A stretch of 64,000 nucleotides of DNA from Labedella populi. GTDB taxonomy: Bacteria > Actinomycetota > Actinomycetes > Actinomycetales > Microbacteriaceae. Positions within the stretch are counted from its first letter, which is position 1, and every line of letters begins with the position of its first letter. Position numbers and translations under genes: made by a program. Positions 18,418-26,730 of the stretch are shown here, piece by piece. The stretch spans positions 1 through 64,000 of the forward strand of contig NZ_RZNC01000001.1 of NCBI RefSeq assembly GCF_004078655.1. The letters run 5' to 3'. The notes beneath the pieces are model-generated. The model made no database searches, was not told where the DNA came from, and saw only the letters and a list, made by a program, of their open reading frames with translations.

Positions 18418-18753
18418 CTAGGCGGCGATGCTCAACTCGCGGATGAGGCCGTCCTGCGCGAGGTGGAACGTGTACCGCAGCTGCACACGGCCGCCGGGGA
18501 AGTCACCCTCGAGAAGGATGTCGATCACCGCGACGCCGTCGGTCTCGTCCGAGCCGACCCACGTCGACGTGTACGTGTATGCGCTCGCCTCGCCCCGCAG
18601 CCAGTCGAGGAGCTCCTCGCGGCCGCGGTAGGTCCGGCCGTTGTCGGTGACGACGGCGTCGGGGGTGAAGACCTCGACGGCGAGCGCCTTGTCGGCGCCG
18701 TCCATGAGGTCGAAGTACGTGGTGATAACCGGGGAGAGGTTCGTCGTTGTCAT
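18418..18753 (-). CDS. SnoaL/NTF2-like protein
   Basis: A 111-residue NTF2-fold protein: 'ITTYFDLMDGADKALAVEVF' then 'DAVVTDNGRTYRGREELLDWL' and alternating strands to 'FHLAQDGLIRELSIAA'. Members include polyketide cyclases, isomerases and many proteins of unknown role, so no activity is assigned. The ATG at 18753 has a GGAGGG site eight bases away, which decides the start over an upstream codon at 18768. It follows the MerR-type gene on the same strand by 50 bases and may be cotranscribed with it. Confidence 0.85.
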   Translation of the reverse strand: MTTTNLSPVITTYFDLMDGADKALAVEVFTPDAVVTDNGRTYRGREELLDWLRGEASAYTYTSTWVGSDETDGVAVIDILLEGDFPGGRVQLRYTFHLAQDGLIRELSIAA

Positions 18754-18803
18754 GGCTCGACCCTCCACCTTCCCGTTGGGGGAAGGTCAAGCGGCCGCGG
18801 TGG

Positions 18804-19622
18804 TCAGCGCGAGACGCGGAAGATCGGCCAGCCGATCTCGGTGACGACGTCCTCTGAGCCGTCCGACGGCTCACGGATGTACGTCTCGCGGACCGGACCC
18901 GCGACTCCGAGCTCGTGCTCGGCGACATACGCCCCGAGAGCTCCGTAGGTGTGCGCGATCGTCGCGTCGGCTCCGCGGTGCACCGCGACAGCGAGTTCCG
19001 CGGGCGGGAGTGTCTCGGCGCGAGCCCTCCCGGTGAGTCCGGGCAGGCCCTCGAGGGAGATCAGTGACTGGAACATCGCCGCGTCGCCACGCTCGTCGAG
19101 GAACAGTTCCGTGGCCCACAGCCCGCCGAGCGGGCCCGCCGGCCGCACTCCGGGCCGATCCGTGGCCTCCTGGAGTTCGGCGCGCGCATCGTCGTACCAG
19201 GCGCCCAGATCGGCGAGGTCGATGGTCGCCCGGATGACGAGCGCGGGTGTCTCCGGAACGCTCCGGTGCTCGACCGGAACCGGCGCCGACGGCTCGAGCA
19301 GGTTCCGCAACGCGCCGACGGCTGCCCGGGTCTCCGCGAGCCGCGCTTCCAGCCGGTCGAGATGCGCGGCGATGAGCGTCGTCCGCGAGTCGACGTCCGC
19401 CGTCTGGAGGATCGCACGCACGTCATCGACGGGAACCTCGAGGTCCCGCAGGCGGCGGATCACCTGGGCGTCGGCTATCTGTTCGGGGGCGTAGAGCCGG
19501 TACCCGTTGTCGGGGTCGATCGCGGCCGGAATGAGGAGACCCTCGCGGTGGTAGAACCGCAGCGCCTTCGCGCTCAACCGCGTCGCTTGCGAGAAGTCGC
19601 CGATCGTCATCGTGGGTGCCAC
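18804..19622 (-). CDS. MerR-family regulator with GyrI-like effector domain
   Basis: A 272-residue BmrR-like activator. The N-terminal MerR helix-turn-helix reads 'MTIGDFSQATRLSAKALRFYHREGLL' and continues with 'GYRLYAPEQI'; a linker helix with 'LEARLAETRAAVGALR' follows; the C-terminal about 140 residues resemble the GyrI-like domain that binds hydrophobic or cationic drugs. I start at the GTG at 19622; the ATG at 19610, directly before the winged helix, is equally possible. The likely target is the adjacent NTF2-like gene or itself. The ligand is unknown. Confidence 0.88.
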   Translation of the reverse strand: MAPTMTIGDFSQATRLSAKALRFYHREGLLIPAAIDPDNGYRLYAPEQIADAQVIRRLRDLEVPVDDVRAILQTADVDSRTTLIAAHLDRLEARLAETRAAVGALRNLLEPSAPVPVEHRSVPETPALVIRATIDLADLGAWYDDARAELQEATDRPGVRPAGPLGGLWATELFLDERGDAAMFQSLISLEGLPGLTGRARAETLPPAELAVAVHRGADATIAHTYGALGAYVAEHELGVAGPVRETYIREPSDGSEDVVTEIGWPIFRVSR

Positions 19623-19664
19623 GACACCATCCTCGCGGGTCACGTGGCCTGGGACCAGCGCCCG

Positions 19665-20339
19665 TCAGGGCCTCGGCAATTCCTCGTCGACGAGCAGTTC
19701 GCCGTCGACGAAGCGCACGGCGGAGAGGTCGGGTACGACGACGTCGGGCACACTACCGTCCGACCACGGCGTGTACGCGCCGGCGCCCACACCGATGATC
19801 CAACCGGCCCCTGCTGCGCGGGCGGCGGCGATGCCCGCCGGGGCGTCCTCGAAGACGACGCACTCGCCGACGGGCACACTCGCCTGCTCGGCTCCCCGCT
19901 CGTAGGGCTGCGGGTCGGGCTTGCCGCGGTCGACGTCCTCGGCGGTGACGAGCCGCTCGGGGAGGGAGATCCCGGCCGAGTTCAACCGCGCGAGCGCGAG
20001 TTCCCGGGGCCCGGAGGTGACGGCGACCCAGCGGCCGGACGGCAACGACTCGGTGAGCGCTGCGGCTCCCGTGATCGCGACGGTGCCGTCGACGGTGTCC
20101 ATCTCGCGGGCGAGCAGATCGTCGAACGCCTGCTCGACGAGGGCGGTCTCGACGAGTTCGGCGATGGTGTCCACCGCCCGGCGGCCGTGCTGCAGGTCGC
20201 GCTCCATGTCGAAGTCGGGCTTGTAAGTGGTGGCCCACGCCACCCAGGCGGCTTCCGCCGAGGCGAGCGAGTCGACGAGCACGCCGTCGCAGTCGAACAA
20301 GAAGGCAGACGGGCGGCCGAGAACGCGAGGGGACGACAT
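19665..20339 (-). CDS. HAD-superfamily phosphatase
   Basis: A 224-residue HAD hydrolase. Motif I is 'FLFDCDGVLVDSLASAE' (two catalytic Asp), motif II the Thr/Ser in 'VAVTSGPRELA', motif III the Lys in 'GKPDPQPYERGAE' and motif IV 'VVFEDAPAGIAAARAAG'. The pattern and length fit the sugar-phosphatase branch (2-deoxyglucose-6-phosphatase or beta-phosphoglucomutase-like). The ATG at 20339 has a run of six G just upstream. It stands downstream of the CMD protein gene with a hairpin between, so it is probably a separate transcript. Confidence 0.9.
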   Translation of the reverse strand: MSSPRVLGRPSAFLFDCDGVLVDSLASAEAAWVAWATTYKPDFDMERDLQHGRRAVDTIAELVETALVEQAFDDLLAREMDTVDGTVAITGAAALTESLPSGRWVAVTSGPRELALARLNSAGISLPERLVTAEDVDRGKPDPQPYERGAEQASVPVGECVVFEDAPAGIAAARAAGAGWIIGVGAGAYTPWSDGSVPDVVVPDLSAVRFVDGELLVDEELPRP

Positions 20340-20380
20340 CCCCCCATCCTGTCGCACCGCGCCCGCTGCCGTCCCCTTCG

Positions 20381-20427
20381 TGAGGTGTCGCTTCTCGCGG
20401 CTCATCCGGCCGTTGAGGCGACGAATA
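20381..20427. terminator. Interrupted palindrome downstream of the CMD gene
   Basis: Perfect 8-bp arms GAGGTGTC (20382-20389) and GACACCTC (20420-20427) with further partial pairing inside, so the two flanks read as diverged inverted copies of a GAGGTGTC-RCT motif. It is placed just after the minus-strand CMD gene and may act as terminator or as a REP-like intergenic element. Confidence 0.45.
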
Positions 20428-20449
20428 GTGACACCTCGCGGGCGGGAGA

Positions 20450-21217
20450 TCAGATCGTGTCGCCGCGGGCCTCGATCTCCTCGACGAGGATCGGGACGGC
20501 CGTCGTCGCCGCGTGGATGCCGATGACGCTCGCGATCTCGAGCACTTCGAGCAGCTCGCCGACGGTCGCGCCGTAGCCGAGCGCGTTCTCGTAGTGGAGC
20601 TTGAGGCCGGGGACGTAGAGGTGCGTCGCCGCCGCATCGAAGGCGATGTACACGAATTCGCGCACCTTCGGCTCGAGCGTGCCCGTCTTCCACGGCACCG
20701 ACGAGAAGTTCGTGTACGCCTCGAAGAGCTCCGGGTCGAGCTCGAGCATCTCGTCCCAGAACGAGTGCCAGTAGCCGCGGTTCTCCGTGAATTCGGCCTT
20801 CACGCGCTCCTGGTTCTCGTCGAGCGGCGACGGACCGGTCCGCAGACCCTTCTCCTCGAGGACCTTCACGAGCAGCGGCACGCCGATGTTCATGGCGTGG
20901 ATGCCGAGCGTCGACGTCAGCTCGATGACCTCCATGATCTCCTGGGGCGTCGCACCGACGCCGAGCGCGGCCTTGATGTGCTGGCGGATGCCCGGCTGGT
21001 AGAGGTGTGTCGCGGCCGCGTCGACCGCGATGTACATGAGCTCCTTCGTCTTCGCGTCGAGGTGGTTCTTCTTCCACGGCACCATCGAGAAGTCGAGGTA
21101 CGACAGGAGGAACTCGGGGTCGAGGCGCAGGATGCTCTCCCACAACGGGCTCCACGTGCCGCGCTGCTCGACGAAGGCGTCCTTGATCTCCTGCTGGCGG
21201 GGGGTGAACTCGGTCAT
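20450..21217 (-). CDS. Two-domain carboxymuconolactone-decarboxylase-like protein
   Basis: A 255-residue protein made of two similar alpha-helical CMD domains, roughly residues 20-115 and 150-245. Each contains a related block: 'KELMYIAVDAAATHLYQPGI' in the first and 'REFVYIAFDAAATHLYVPG' in the second. The Cys-x2-Cys pair of AhpD-type peroxidases is replaced by Ala-Ala-Thr-His, so a redox role is unlikely. The ATG at 21217 follows an AGGAG site. It lies next to a GntR gene and a catabolic operon that contains another CMD protein, suggesting the same pathway; the substrate is unknown. Confidence 0.85.
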   Translation of the reverse strand: MTEFTPRQQEIKDAFVEQRGTWSPLWESILRLDPEFLLSYLDFSMVPWKKNHLDAKTKELMYIAVDAAATHLYQPGIRQHIKAALGVGATPQEIMEVIELTSTLGIHAMNIGVPLLVKVLEEKGLRTGPSPLDENQERVKAEFTENRGYWHSFWDEMLELDPELFEAYTNFSSVPWKTGTLEPKVREFVYIAFDAAATHLYVPGLKLHYENALGYGATVGELLEVLEIASVIGIHAATTAVPILVEEIEARGDTI

Positions 21218-21259
21218 GTCTGTACTCCTGGTTCGCGGTGGGGTGCACGATTCGTGTGC

Positions 21260-21325
21260 GAAGTAGTCACTTTGAGCGCTTTGCATCGGGTAGAGGCGAC
21301 GCAATCCACTCGAAGTGACTACTTC
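21260..21325. promoter_or_regulatory. Perfect 13-bp inverted repeat upstream of the CMD gene
   Basis: GAAGTAGTCACTT at 21260-21272 is exactly complementary to the sequence at 21313-21325, with a 40-base spacer. Each arm is itself an imperfect palindrome (AAGT-x4-ACTT). Position between the CMD gene start and the GntR gene stop suggests a pair of operator sites for a regulator, possibly that GntR protein. Confidence 0.65.
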
Positions 21326-21353
21326 AATGAGGGGAGGGCCCGCTTGGGGCGGG

Positions 21354-22082
21354 TCAGGCGTTGTCGCGGAGGGTGCGGAGGGCGAGGCGCGCCGCGGTCT
21401 GGATGTGTTCCGTGAGCAATCGGGCGGCGCGGTCCGGGTTGCGGGCGGCGATCGCGGCGACGATCTCGCGCATCTCCGTCACGACAGCGGGCAGGCGGTG
21501 CCGTGTCGCGAGCGACGTGACGCGGAGCACGCGGACACGCGCCTGGATCGACTCGAGGAGTTGCGTGAGCGACGCCGACTGTGCGCCCTCCACGAGCACG
21601 TCGTAGAACACGTCCTTCGCCGCCAGGAACTCCCGGATCTCCGAAGCCGAGTAGCCGTCGGCGTCGTCCGGTGACTCCCGTTCGAGCAGCGACGCCATCT
21701 CGTCGACCGTACGGCCGAGTCGGGCCACCTGCTCGTCGGTCGCGCGTTCGACGAAGCGACGCACGACGAGCGACTCGAGAGACGCCCTCACGTCGTAGAG
21801 GTCCTCTGCGTCGTCCAGCGACGGTGCAGCAACGTGGGCGCCGCGTTGCGGGATCACGGCGACGAGGCCCTCACTCGTGAGGACGCTGAGCGCCTCACGG
21901 ACGGTCGTCCGAGACACCCCCATACTCTCGATGAGTTCGCGCTCGACGAGGCGTTGCCCCGGCTTCAACTGGAAGTCGAGGATCGCCTGCCGGAGTGCGG
22001 CCACGACCTGCTCCCGGACGGGCGCTGCCGTCCGGCCGAGGAGCGGGAAGCTCCACGGTTCTGCGAGAGGGTCGTCCAGCAT
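21354..22082 (-). CDS. GntR-family regulator, FadR/FCD type
   Basis: A 242-residue regulator. The N-terminal winged helix is 'REQVVAALRQAILDFQLKPGQ' followed by 'LVERELIESMGVSRTTVREAL'; the C-terminal FCD domain (about 95-230) is all-helical with the Asp/His metal-site residues typical of organic-acid sensors, such as 'DLYDVRASLESL' and 'HIQTAARLAL'. The frame is open far upstream, but the ATG at 22082 is the natural family start. It sits inside the catabolic locus and is the best candidate to bind the palindromes near 28214 and 28342. The ligand is probably the pathway substrate or an intermediate. Confidence 0.9.
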   Translation of the reverse strand: MLDDPLAEPWSFPLLGRTAAPVREQVVAALRQAILDFQLKPGQRLVERELIESMGVSRTTVREALSVLTSEGLVAVIPQRGAHVAAPSLDDAEDLYDVRASLESLVVRRFVERATDEQVARLGRTVDEMASLLERESPDDADGYSASEIREFLAAKDVFYDVLVEGAQSASLTQLLESIQARVRVLRVTSLATRHRLPAVVTEMREIVAAIAARNPDRAARLLTEHIQTAARLALRTLRDNA

Positions 22083-22198
22083 GATGCTCCACTGTATCGG
22101 CGGGATGGGTCGGAACGGCCAGGGAATCCGGCGGGAGATCGGCCGCCAACCCGGCGGGGGACGGGCCGCCGCTCCGCGAACGGCGCAGCCCGTTTGCG

Positions 22199-23134
22199 TC
22201 ACGTCATCGGCGTACCCCCCTCGGTGGTGCGGGATGCGTCGCCTGCCGTGTGACTCGCGATCCACTCGGCGACCCGGGTGTGGTCGGCGGCGGCGTCGAG
22301 TTCGTCGGCCGCGGTAGCCCAGAAGCCGATCGCGTCCTCGCCGAGCCCCGTGGGAGCGCCGACCGCACGAGCGAGTCCCGCCGCGATCCGCATGTCCTTC
22401 AGCATGAGTCGCAGCCCGAATCCCGAGTCGAACGTCCCGGGCAGAATGAAGTTCGGCCACTTGTTCTCGGTCGAGCCGCTCCGCCCGCTCGAGCCGTTGA
22501 AGACGGAGAGCATGACCTCGGGATCGAGCCCGAAACGTTTGCCGGCCTCGATCGCCTCACTCGTCACCCACAGATGCGTCGCGGAGAGCAGGTTGTTGAG
22601 CGCCTTGACCGCGTGCCCGGAACCGACCGCTCCGGTCGGGACCACCCGGCCGAGGTGCTCGAGGGCCACGCCGGCCTCAGCGACATCGTCGTCCGCGCCT
22701 CCGACCATGATCGTGAGGGTGCCGCCCTGGGCGCCCTTCACTCCGCCGGAGACGGGGGCGTCCACGAGGCGGACGCCGTACTCGGAGAGCCGCTCGGCGA
22801 GCGCTCGCGTCTCGAGCGGCTCGGACGAACTCATGTCGACGACCAGGGCACCCTCGGCGAGCGCCTCCGCCGAGAGGAGCTCGTCGGCGACCGCGTTCAC
22901 GATCGCCGAGTTGGGCAGCATGAGCACGATGAGGTCCGCTCCTGCTGCGGCCTCGGCCGCCGACGCCGCCGGTGTCCCGCCCGCCTGGGTCAAGCGACCG
23001 CGAGCGTCCTCACTCAGATCGAACCCGCGCACCGCGTAGCCCGCCGCGATGAGCCGCGCGGACATCGGCGTACCCATGTTGCCGAGGCCGACGAACGCAA
23101 CGGTCGCCGCGGTGCCCGCCGTCTCGTCGCTCAC
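22199..23134 (-). CDS. 3-hydroxyisobutyrate-dehydrogenase-like oxidoreductase (second in operon)
   Basis: A 311-residue beta-hydroxyacid dehydrogenase. The NAD(P) turn is 'VAFVGLGNMGTPMSARL', the substrate loop 'LVDAPVSGGVKGAQGGTLTIMVGG' type motif is present in the DAPVSGG form, and the catalytic Lys lies in 'HAVKALNNLLSA'. These enzymes oxidise beta-hydroxy acids or reduce the matching semialdehydes. The GTG at 23134 overlaps the stop of the preceding CMD gene (GTGA). It is the last gene of the overlapping six-gene operon. Its relative at 23963-24928 is diverged enough to suggest a different substrate. Confidence 0.88.
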   Translation of the reverse strand: MSDETAGTAATVAFVGLGNMGTPMSARLIAAGYAVRGFDLSEDARGRLTQAGGTPAASAAEAAAGADLIVLMLPNSAIVNAVADELLSAEALAEGALVVDMSSSEPLETRALAERLSEYGVRLVDAPVSGGVKGAQGGTLTIMVGGADDDVAEAGVALEHLGRVVPTGAVGSGHAVKALNNLLSATHLWVTSEAIEAGKRFGLDPEVMLSVFNGSSGRSGSTENKWPNFILPGTFDSGFGLRLMLKDMRIAAGLARAVGAPTGLGEDAIGFWATAADELDAAADHTRVAEWIASHTAGDASRTTEGGTPMT

Positions 23135-23532
23135 TTCCCCGCCTGCTCGTTGATGACCTTCTCCGCGACGCGGAACGACTCGAGCGCCGCCGGCACCCCC
23201 ACGTAGATCGCCGTCTGCAGCAGCGCCTCCTGGATCTCCTCGACGGTGCAGCCGTTCGTGAGCGCCCCACGGACGTGAACGGCGAGTTCGTGCGAGCGGT
23301 TGAGCGCCGTCAGCATGCCCAGGTTGAGGAGACTGCGCGTCTTGCGGTCGAGGCCCGGTCGCGTCCACACCTCGCCCCAGCAGTACTCCGTCACGAGCTC
23401 CTGGATGGGACGGGCGAAGTCGGAGACGTTCTCGAGCGACTTCTCCACGTGCGCGGCGCCGAGCACGGACTTGCGCATCTCGATGCCGCGCTCGTACGAC
23501 TCGGCGTGGGTTCCTTCGGTCGTCACGGTCAT
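23131..23532 (-). CDS. 4-carboxymuconolactone-decarboxylase-like protein
   Basis: A 133-residue single-domain CMD protein of PcaC length. The core is 'TRPGLDRKTRSLLNLGMLTAL' followed by 'HELAVHVRGALTNGCTVEEIQEALLQ', which matches the gamma-carboxymuconolactone decarboxylase family including the conserved His. The enzyme family decarboxylates a lactone in the protocatechuate branch of the beta-ketoadipate pathway, but no other pca genes are visible, so a different lactone or acid is likely. Both ends overlap neighbours by four bases (ATGA and GTGA), so translation is coupled. Confidence 0.87.
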   Translation of the reverse strand: MTVTTEGTHAESYERGIEMRKSVLGAAHVEKSLENVSDFARPIQELVTEYCWGEVWTRPGLDRKTRSLLNLGMLTALNRSHELAVHVRGALTNGCTVEEIQEALLQTAIYVGVPAALESFRVAEKVINEQAGK

Positions 23533-23966
23533 GCCTCCTGGGTGTCGGGCGCCGCGGGGGTCTCCGCGTCGCCGGGTTCGATCGCGGGCGCCGCGTAGTC
23601 GGCGTCGTCCACGGGGTCAGCCCACACGGTCGTGCCGAGTGAGATCGCGGTGTGCGTCATGAAGGAGTCGGGAGCGGCGCCGTGCCAGTGCCGCTCGCCG
23701 GGGGGACACCAGACGGTGTCGCCGGCCCGCAGCACACGAACGCTGCCGTCGCCCGCTTGGATGAGCCCACGCCCGGCGAGCACTTGAAGGATCTGACCGT
23801 TCTCGTGGTGGTGCCAGTACGTGCGGGCACCGGGCGTGAAGTTGACGGTGTTGATGGTGACACCGTCGGTCGCGGGCATCGTCACGTAGGGGAAGACCGA
23901 TCCCGTGAACTGGGAGCCGGGCTTGCCGGCGGTTCCCGCGTGCGCGGTGGGCGGAGTGATGATCAT
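23529..23966 (-). CDS. Cupin-domain protein
   Basis: A 145-residue single-domain cupin. Motif 1 is 'GARTYWHHHENGQILQVLAG' (metal-binding His residues and Glu/Gln) and motif 2 is 'GDTVWCPPGERHWHGA'. Such small cupins include dioxygenases, isomerases and decarboxylation helpers; gene pairs of cupin plus CMD are common in catabolic operons. The ATG overlaps the stop of the upstream dehydrogenase gene, and its own stop overlaps the CMD start. The substrate is not deducible. Confidence 0.87.
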   Translation of the reverse strand: MIITPPTAHAGTAGKPGSQFTGSVFPYVTMPATDGVTINTVNFTPGARTYWHHHENGQILQVLAGRGLIQAGDGSVRVLRAGDTVWCPPGERHWHGAAPDSFMTHTAISLGTTVWADPVDDADYAAPAIEPGDAETPAAPDTQEA

Positions 23967-24928
23967 GCGTTCGTCTCCTTCTCCTGCGCACCGTCGGGGA
24001 TGGCACCGTCCGACCCGTCGTGCGATGGGTCGTGGAGGCGGACGCCTCCCGAGATGTCGCCGATCGCGTCGACGACGGTGTTGCTGATCTCGTCCGCGTA
24101 GCCGAGCGCCCGTGCGAGCCCGAAGCTCGCGACGGGACCGGCGGAGTTGAGGCTCGCGACACCGAGTCTCGTGACGAGCTGGGTGTAGAGCGTCACGTCC
24201 TTGAGCATGAGCGTGTTCGTGAGGCCGCCCTTGAGGTAGTCACCGTGGATGATCTTCGGGAACCTGTTGAGGCTCGCGAAGCTCACTCCCGAGCTCGCGT
24301 TGATGACGTCGAGCACCGTCGCGAGGTCGAGCCCCGCCTTCTTCGCCGCGACCATGACCTCCGCCGTGGCCGAGAGCGTCACGGCGTTGAGGAAGTTGTT
24401 GAGCAGCTTGACCGTGTGGCCGGCGCCCGACTCCCCGCAGTGGAAGACGGTCGACGAGAAGTGGTCGAGCACGGGACGGACCTGCTCGAGAGCGTCGCCG
24501 TCGCCACCGACCATGAGCGTGAGCGCGCCCTTCTCGGCAGCGGCCGCACCGCCCGAGATGCCCGCGTCGAGGTAGACGCCGCCGTGTTCGGCGACCTTCG
24601 CCGCGATCGCGCGCGTCGAGTCGGGTGACGAGGTGCTGAGGTCGACGATCACCTGGCCGTCGTGCACGGCGTCGAGGAAGCCCTCGGCGTAGACGATCGC
24701 CTCGACGACGCGGCTGTCCGGCAGCGACAGCAGGACGACGTCGCTCGCCGCGACGACATCGACGGCGCTCGCGGCCGCGTCGGCCCCCGCGCCGGAGATC
24801 GACTCGGCACGCGTGTCGAAGCCGAGGACGGGAACGCCCGCTGCGGTGATGCAGCGGGCCATCCGGCCGCCCATGTTGCCGAGCCCGATGAACCCGATGC
24901 TCGGTGTGGTCGTGTCCGCATCCGTCAT
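23963..24928 (-). CDS. 3-hydroxyisobutyrate-dehydrogenase-like oxidoreductase (first in operon)
   Basis: A 321-residue beta-hydroxyacid dehydrogenase with 'IGFIGLGNMGGRMARCI' for NAD(P), the substrate motif 'YLDAGISGGAAAAEKG' and the catalytic Lys in 'GHTVKLLNNFLNAV'. The Ile in place of Pro-Val in the substrate loop distinguishes it from the relative encoded at 22199-23134, so the two are unlikely to be redundant. Stop and start codons overlap both neighbours by four bases. Role: oxidation of a hydroxy-acid or reduction of a semialdehyde in the catabolic operon. Confidence 0.88.
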   Translation of the reverse strand: MTDADTTTPSIGFIGLGNMGGRMARCITAAGVPVLGFDTRAESISGAGADAAASAVDVVAASDVVLLSLPDSRVVEAIVYAEGFLDAVHDGQVIVDLSTSSPDSTRAIAAKVAEHGGVYLDAGISGGAAAAEKGALTLMVGGDGDALEQVRPVLDHFSSTVFHCGESGAGHTVKLLNNFLNAVTLSATAEVMVAAKKAGLDLATVLDVINASSGVSFASLNRFPKIIHGDYLKGGLTNTLMLKDVTLYTQLVTRLGVASLNSAGPVASFGLARALGYADEISNTVVDAIGDISGGVRLHDPSHDGSDGAIPDGAQEKETNA

Positions 24929-25842
24929 GATGCGCTCCCCTCGTTCTCGTGGCCGCTCGGCGTACCGCGCCAGCCCTCTCCGTAGAGTCCGTCGTCGATG
25001 CTCGTGGGGTCCCAGGCCCCGGCTCCGCCGGACGGACGGACCGTGTTGACGATCGACGCGCCGCCGTCGGCGCTCACGATCTCGCCCGTCGTGTACGCGG
25101 CGTCGTCGCTCAGCAGGAACGCGACGACTCCGGCGATGTTCTCGGGGGTGCCCGCTCGCCGCAGCGGCGTGGTCGAGGCACGAGCTGTCATATCGTTGCC
25201 GCCGCCCTTCGTGGTCGCCGCGGCGGCGAAGAGCTCCGTCGGCACGATGCCGGGCGCGACGCCGTTGACACGGATGCCGAGGGGACCGCCGTAGACGGCG
25301 GCTCCGTGCACGAGTCCCGTGACCGCGTGCTTCGACGTCTGGTAGGGCAGCAGGTCGGCCGAGCCGCGCAGGCTCGCGATCGACGCGGTGAAGACGATGG
25401 ATCCGGGAACGGGCTCGCCCGCCGACTCCGACCGGTCGCGGTAGTGCCGCAGCGCCGCGCGGAGCCCGAGGAACTGCCCGCGCACGTTGACCGCCATGAC
25501 GCGCTCGAAGTCGTCGACCTCGAGATCGGGGATCGGCGCGAAGCTTCCGAAGATGCCGGCGTTGAGGTGGAACACGTCGATGCGGCCGAAGGCCTCGATG
25601 CCCGCCCTCATATAGCCGACGACCGCCGTCTCGTCGGAGACGTCTGCGGTGACCGCGATGCTCGCGGTCGGCAGTTCCGCGACGAGCGCCTCGACGGCCG
25701 CCGTGTTGACGTCGACGGCGACGACGTGCGCCCCCTCGCTCGCGAGGCGGACGGCCGACGCGCGACCGAGGCCGCTACCGGCCCCCGTCACGACGGCGAC
25801 AGCCCCCTCGAAGCGGCGGGTCGTGCTGGTGGTTCCGGTCAT
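24925..25842 (-). CDS. Short-chain dehydrogenase/reductase with C-terminal extension
   Basis: A 305-residue classical SDR. NAD(P) binding 'VVTGAGSGLGRASAVRL', 'HLNAGIFG' for the adenine ring region, and catalytic 'YQTSKHAVTGL' are visible. The C-terminal Gly-Gly element 'GEIVSADGGASI' is followed by about 35 extra residues, longer than the common 250-residue form. The ATG at 25842 overlaps the upstream stop, and its own stop overlaps the next gene. A hydroxyl-oxidising step in the same pathway as the MBL protein encoded before it is likely. Confidence 0.88.
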   Translation of the reverse strand: MTGTTSTTRRFEGAVAVVTGAGSGLGRASAVRLASEGAHVVAVDVNTAAVEALVAELPTASIAVTADVSDETAVVGYMRAGIEAFGRIDVFHLNAGIFGSFAPIPDLEVDDFERVMAVNVRGQFLGLRAALRHYRDRSESAGEPVPGSIVFTASIASLRGSADLLPYQTSKHAVTGLVHGAAVYGGPLGIRVNGVAPGIVPTELFAAAATTKGGGNDMTARASTTPLRRAGTPENIAGVVAFLLSDDAAYTTGEIVSADGGASIVNTVRPSGGAGAWDPTSIDDGLYGEGWRGTPSGHENEGSAS

Positions 25843-26705
25843 GCGATGGTCTCCTTCGTCGAGTGCGTCGGCGTCGTCGCCGTCGTCCCGCCGATCGTCG
25901 CCGCGAGTCCCGCGAGCGGGCCATCCGCCACCGGCGTGAAGCGATTGAGCGTGTCGGGGTCGTGTCCGGGCACCACGTGGGCGACCTCTCCGGAGGCGAC
26001 GAGTTCGGTGATGAGGTCGAAGCCCCGGTACATCGCGGGGAGGTCTGCGACGAACGCGAACGGGATGTCGTCCTCGTATTCCTCGTAGTAGTGCACGGCG
26101 TCTGAGGCCAGGAGGACCCGACCCTCGGCGGTGTCGACGAGAACGACGCTCTGACCGGGCGTGTGGCCGCCGACCTCCCTCATCGTGATGCCGGGCGCGA
26201 TCTGGATCTCTCCCTCGAAGGTGCGAAGCCGACCGCCGTCGTGGACGGCTCGCAAGGCGTCGAGCTCCGCGTCCTCGACGGAGTGGTGGAACTGCTTCCG
26301 CACGGCGAGCGGCGACGTCCAGAACGCGTACTCGGAAGCCGCGATCGTGACGGTGGACGAATCGAAGTGGTCGAGGTTGCCGATGTGGTCGTAGTGCGCG
26401 TGCGTCACGAGCACGGGCGGCGCCTGCTCGGGGGTGATGCCGAGGTGGGCGAAGGCCTCGGCCGGCTGGATCAGGAAGGTGCGCTTGCGGTTGTCGCCGC
26501 CGGCACGGGAGAACCCGGTGTCGACGACGATGGTGCGCTCGGCGTTCCGGACGACCCACACGAAGTAGTCCATGTCGAGCGGTTCGTCCGGCCGCCCGTA
26601 CAAGTGGTGGTTGAGGTAGATCTCGCTCCGGTGGCCCTGCCTCGTGCCGTACTTCACGATCGTGACCTCGTAGAGGGCGTCCGACTCCGCTGTCGTGTGC
26701 GTCAC
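25839..26705 (-). CDS. MBL-fold hydrolase, AHL-lactonase-like
   Basis: A 288-residue metallo-beta-lactamase-fold protein. The two-metal signature is 'VTHAHYDHIGNLDHF' (H-x-H-x-D-H), with further ligands in 'VGGHTPGQS', 'LASDAVHYYEEY' and 'VVPGHDPDTL'. The 'SDAVHYYEEY' stretch is characteristic of the N-acyl-homoserine-lactonase-like group, which opens lactone rings. The GTG at 26705 has an AGGAAAGGA site, preferred over a longer frame from 26804 that would read through a hairpin and a hexamer repeat. First gene of the overlapping operon; lactone opening would suit the CMD and dehydrogenase steps that follow. Confidence 0.87.
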   Translation of the reverse strand: MTHTTAESDALYEVTIVKYGTRQGHRSEIYLNHHLYGRPDEPLDMDYFVWVVRNAERTIVVDTGFSRAGGDNRKRTFLIQPAEAFAHLGITPEQAPPVLVTHAHYDHIGNLDHFDSSTVTIAASEYAFWTSPLAVRKQFHHSVEDAELDALRAVHDGGRLRTFEGEIQIAPGITMREVGGHTPGQSVVLVDTAEGRVLLASDAVHYYEEYEDDIPFAFVADLPAMYRGFDLITELVASGEVAHVVPGHDPDTLNRFTPVADGPLAGLAATIGGTTATTPTHSTKETIA

Positions 26706-26730
26706 CGCGTTCCTTTCCTGTCGCTCCCAG

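Noticed and set aside
20450-23532. Protocatechuate (pca) pathway based on the CMD proteins
   Set aside because: No cycloisomerase, enol-lactonase or ring-cleavage dioxygenase is present, so a complete pca branch is not supported.
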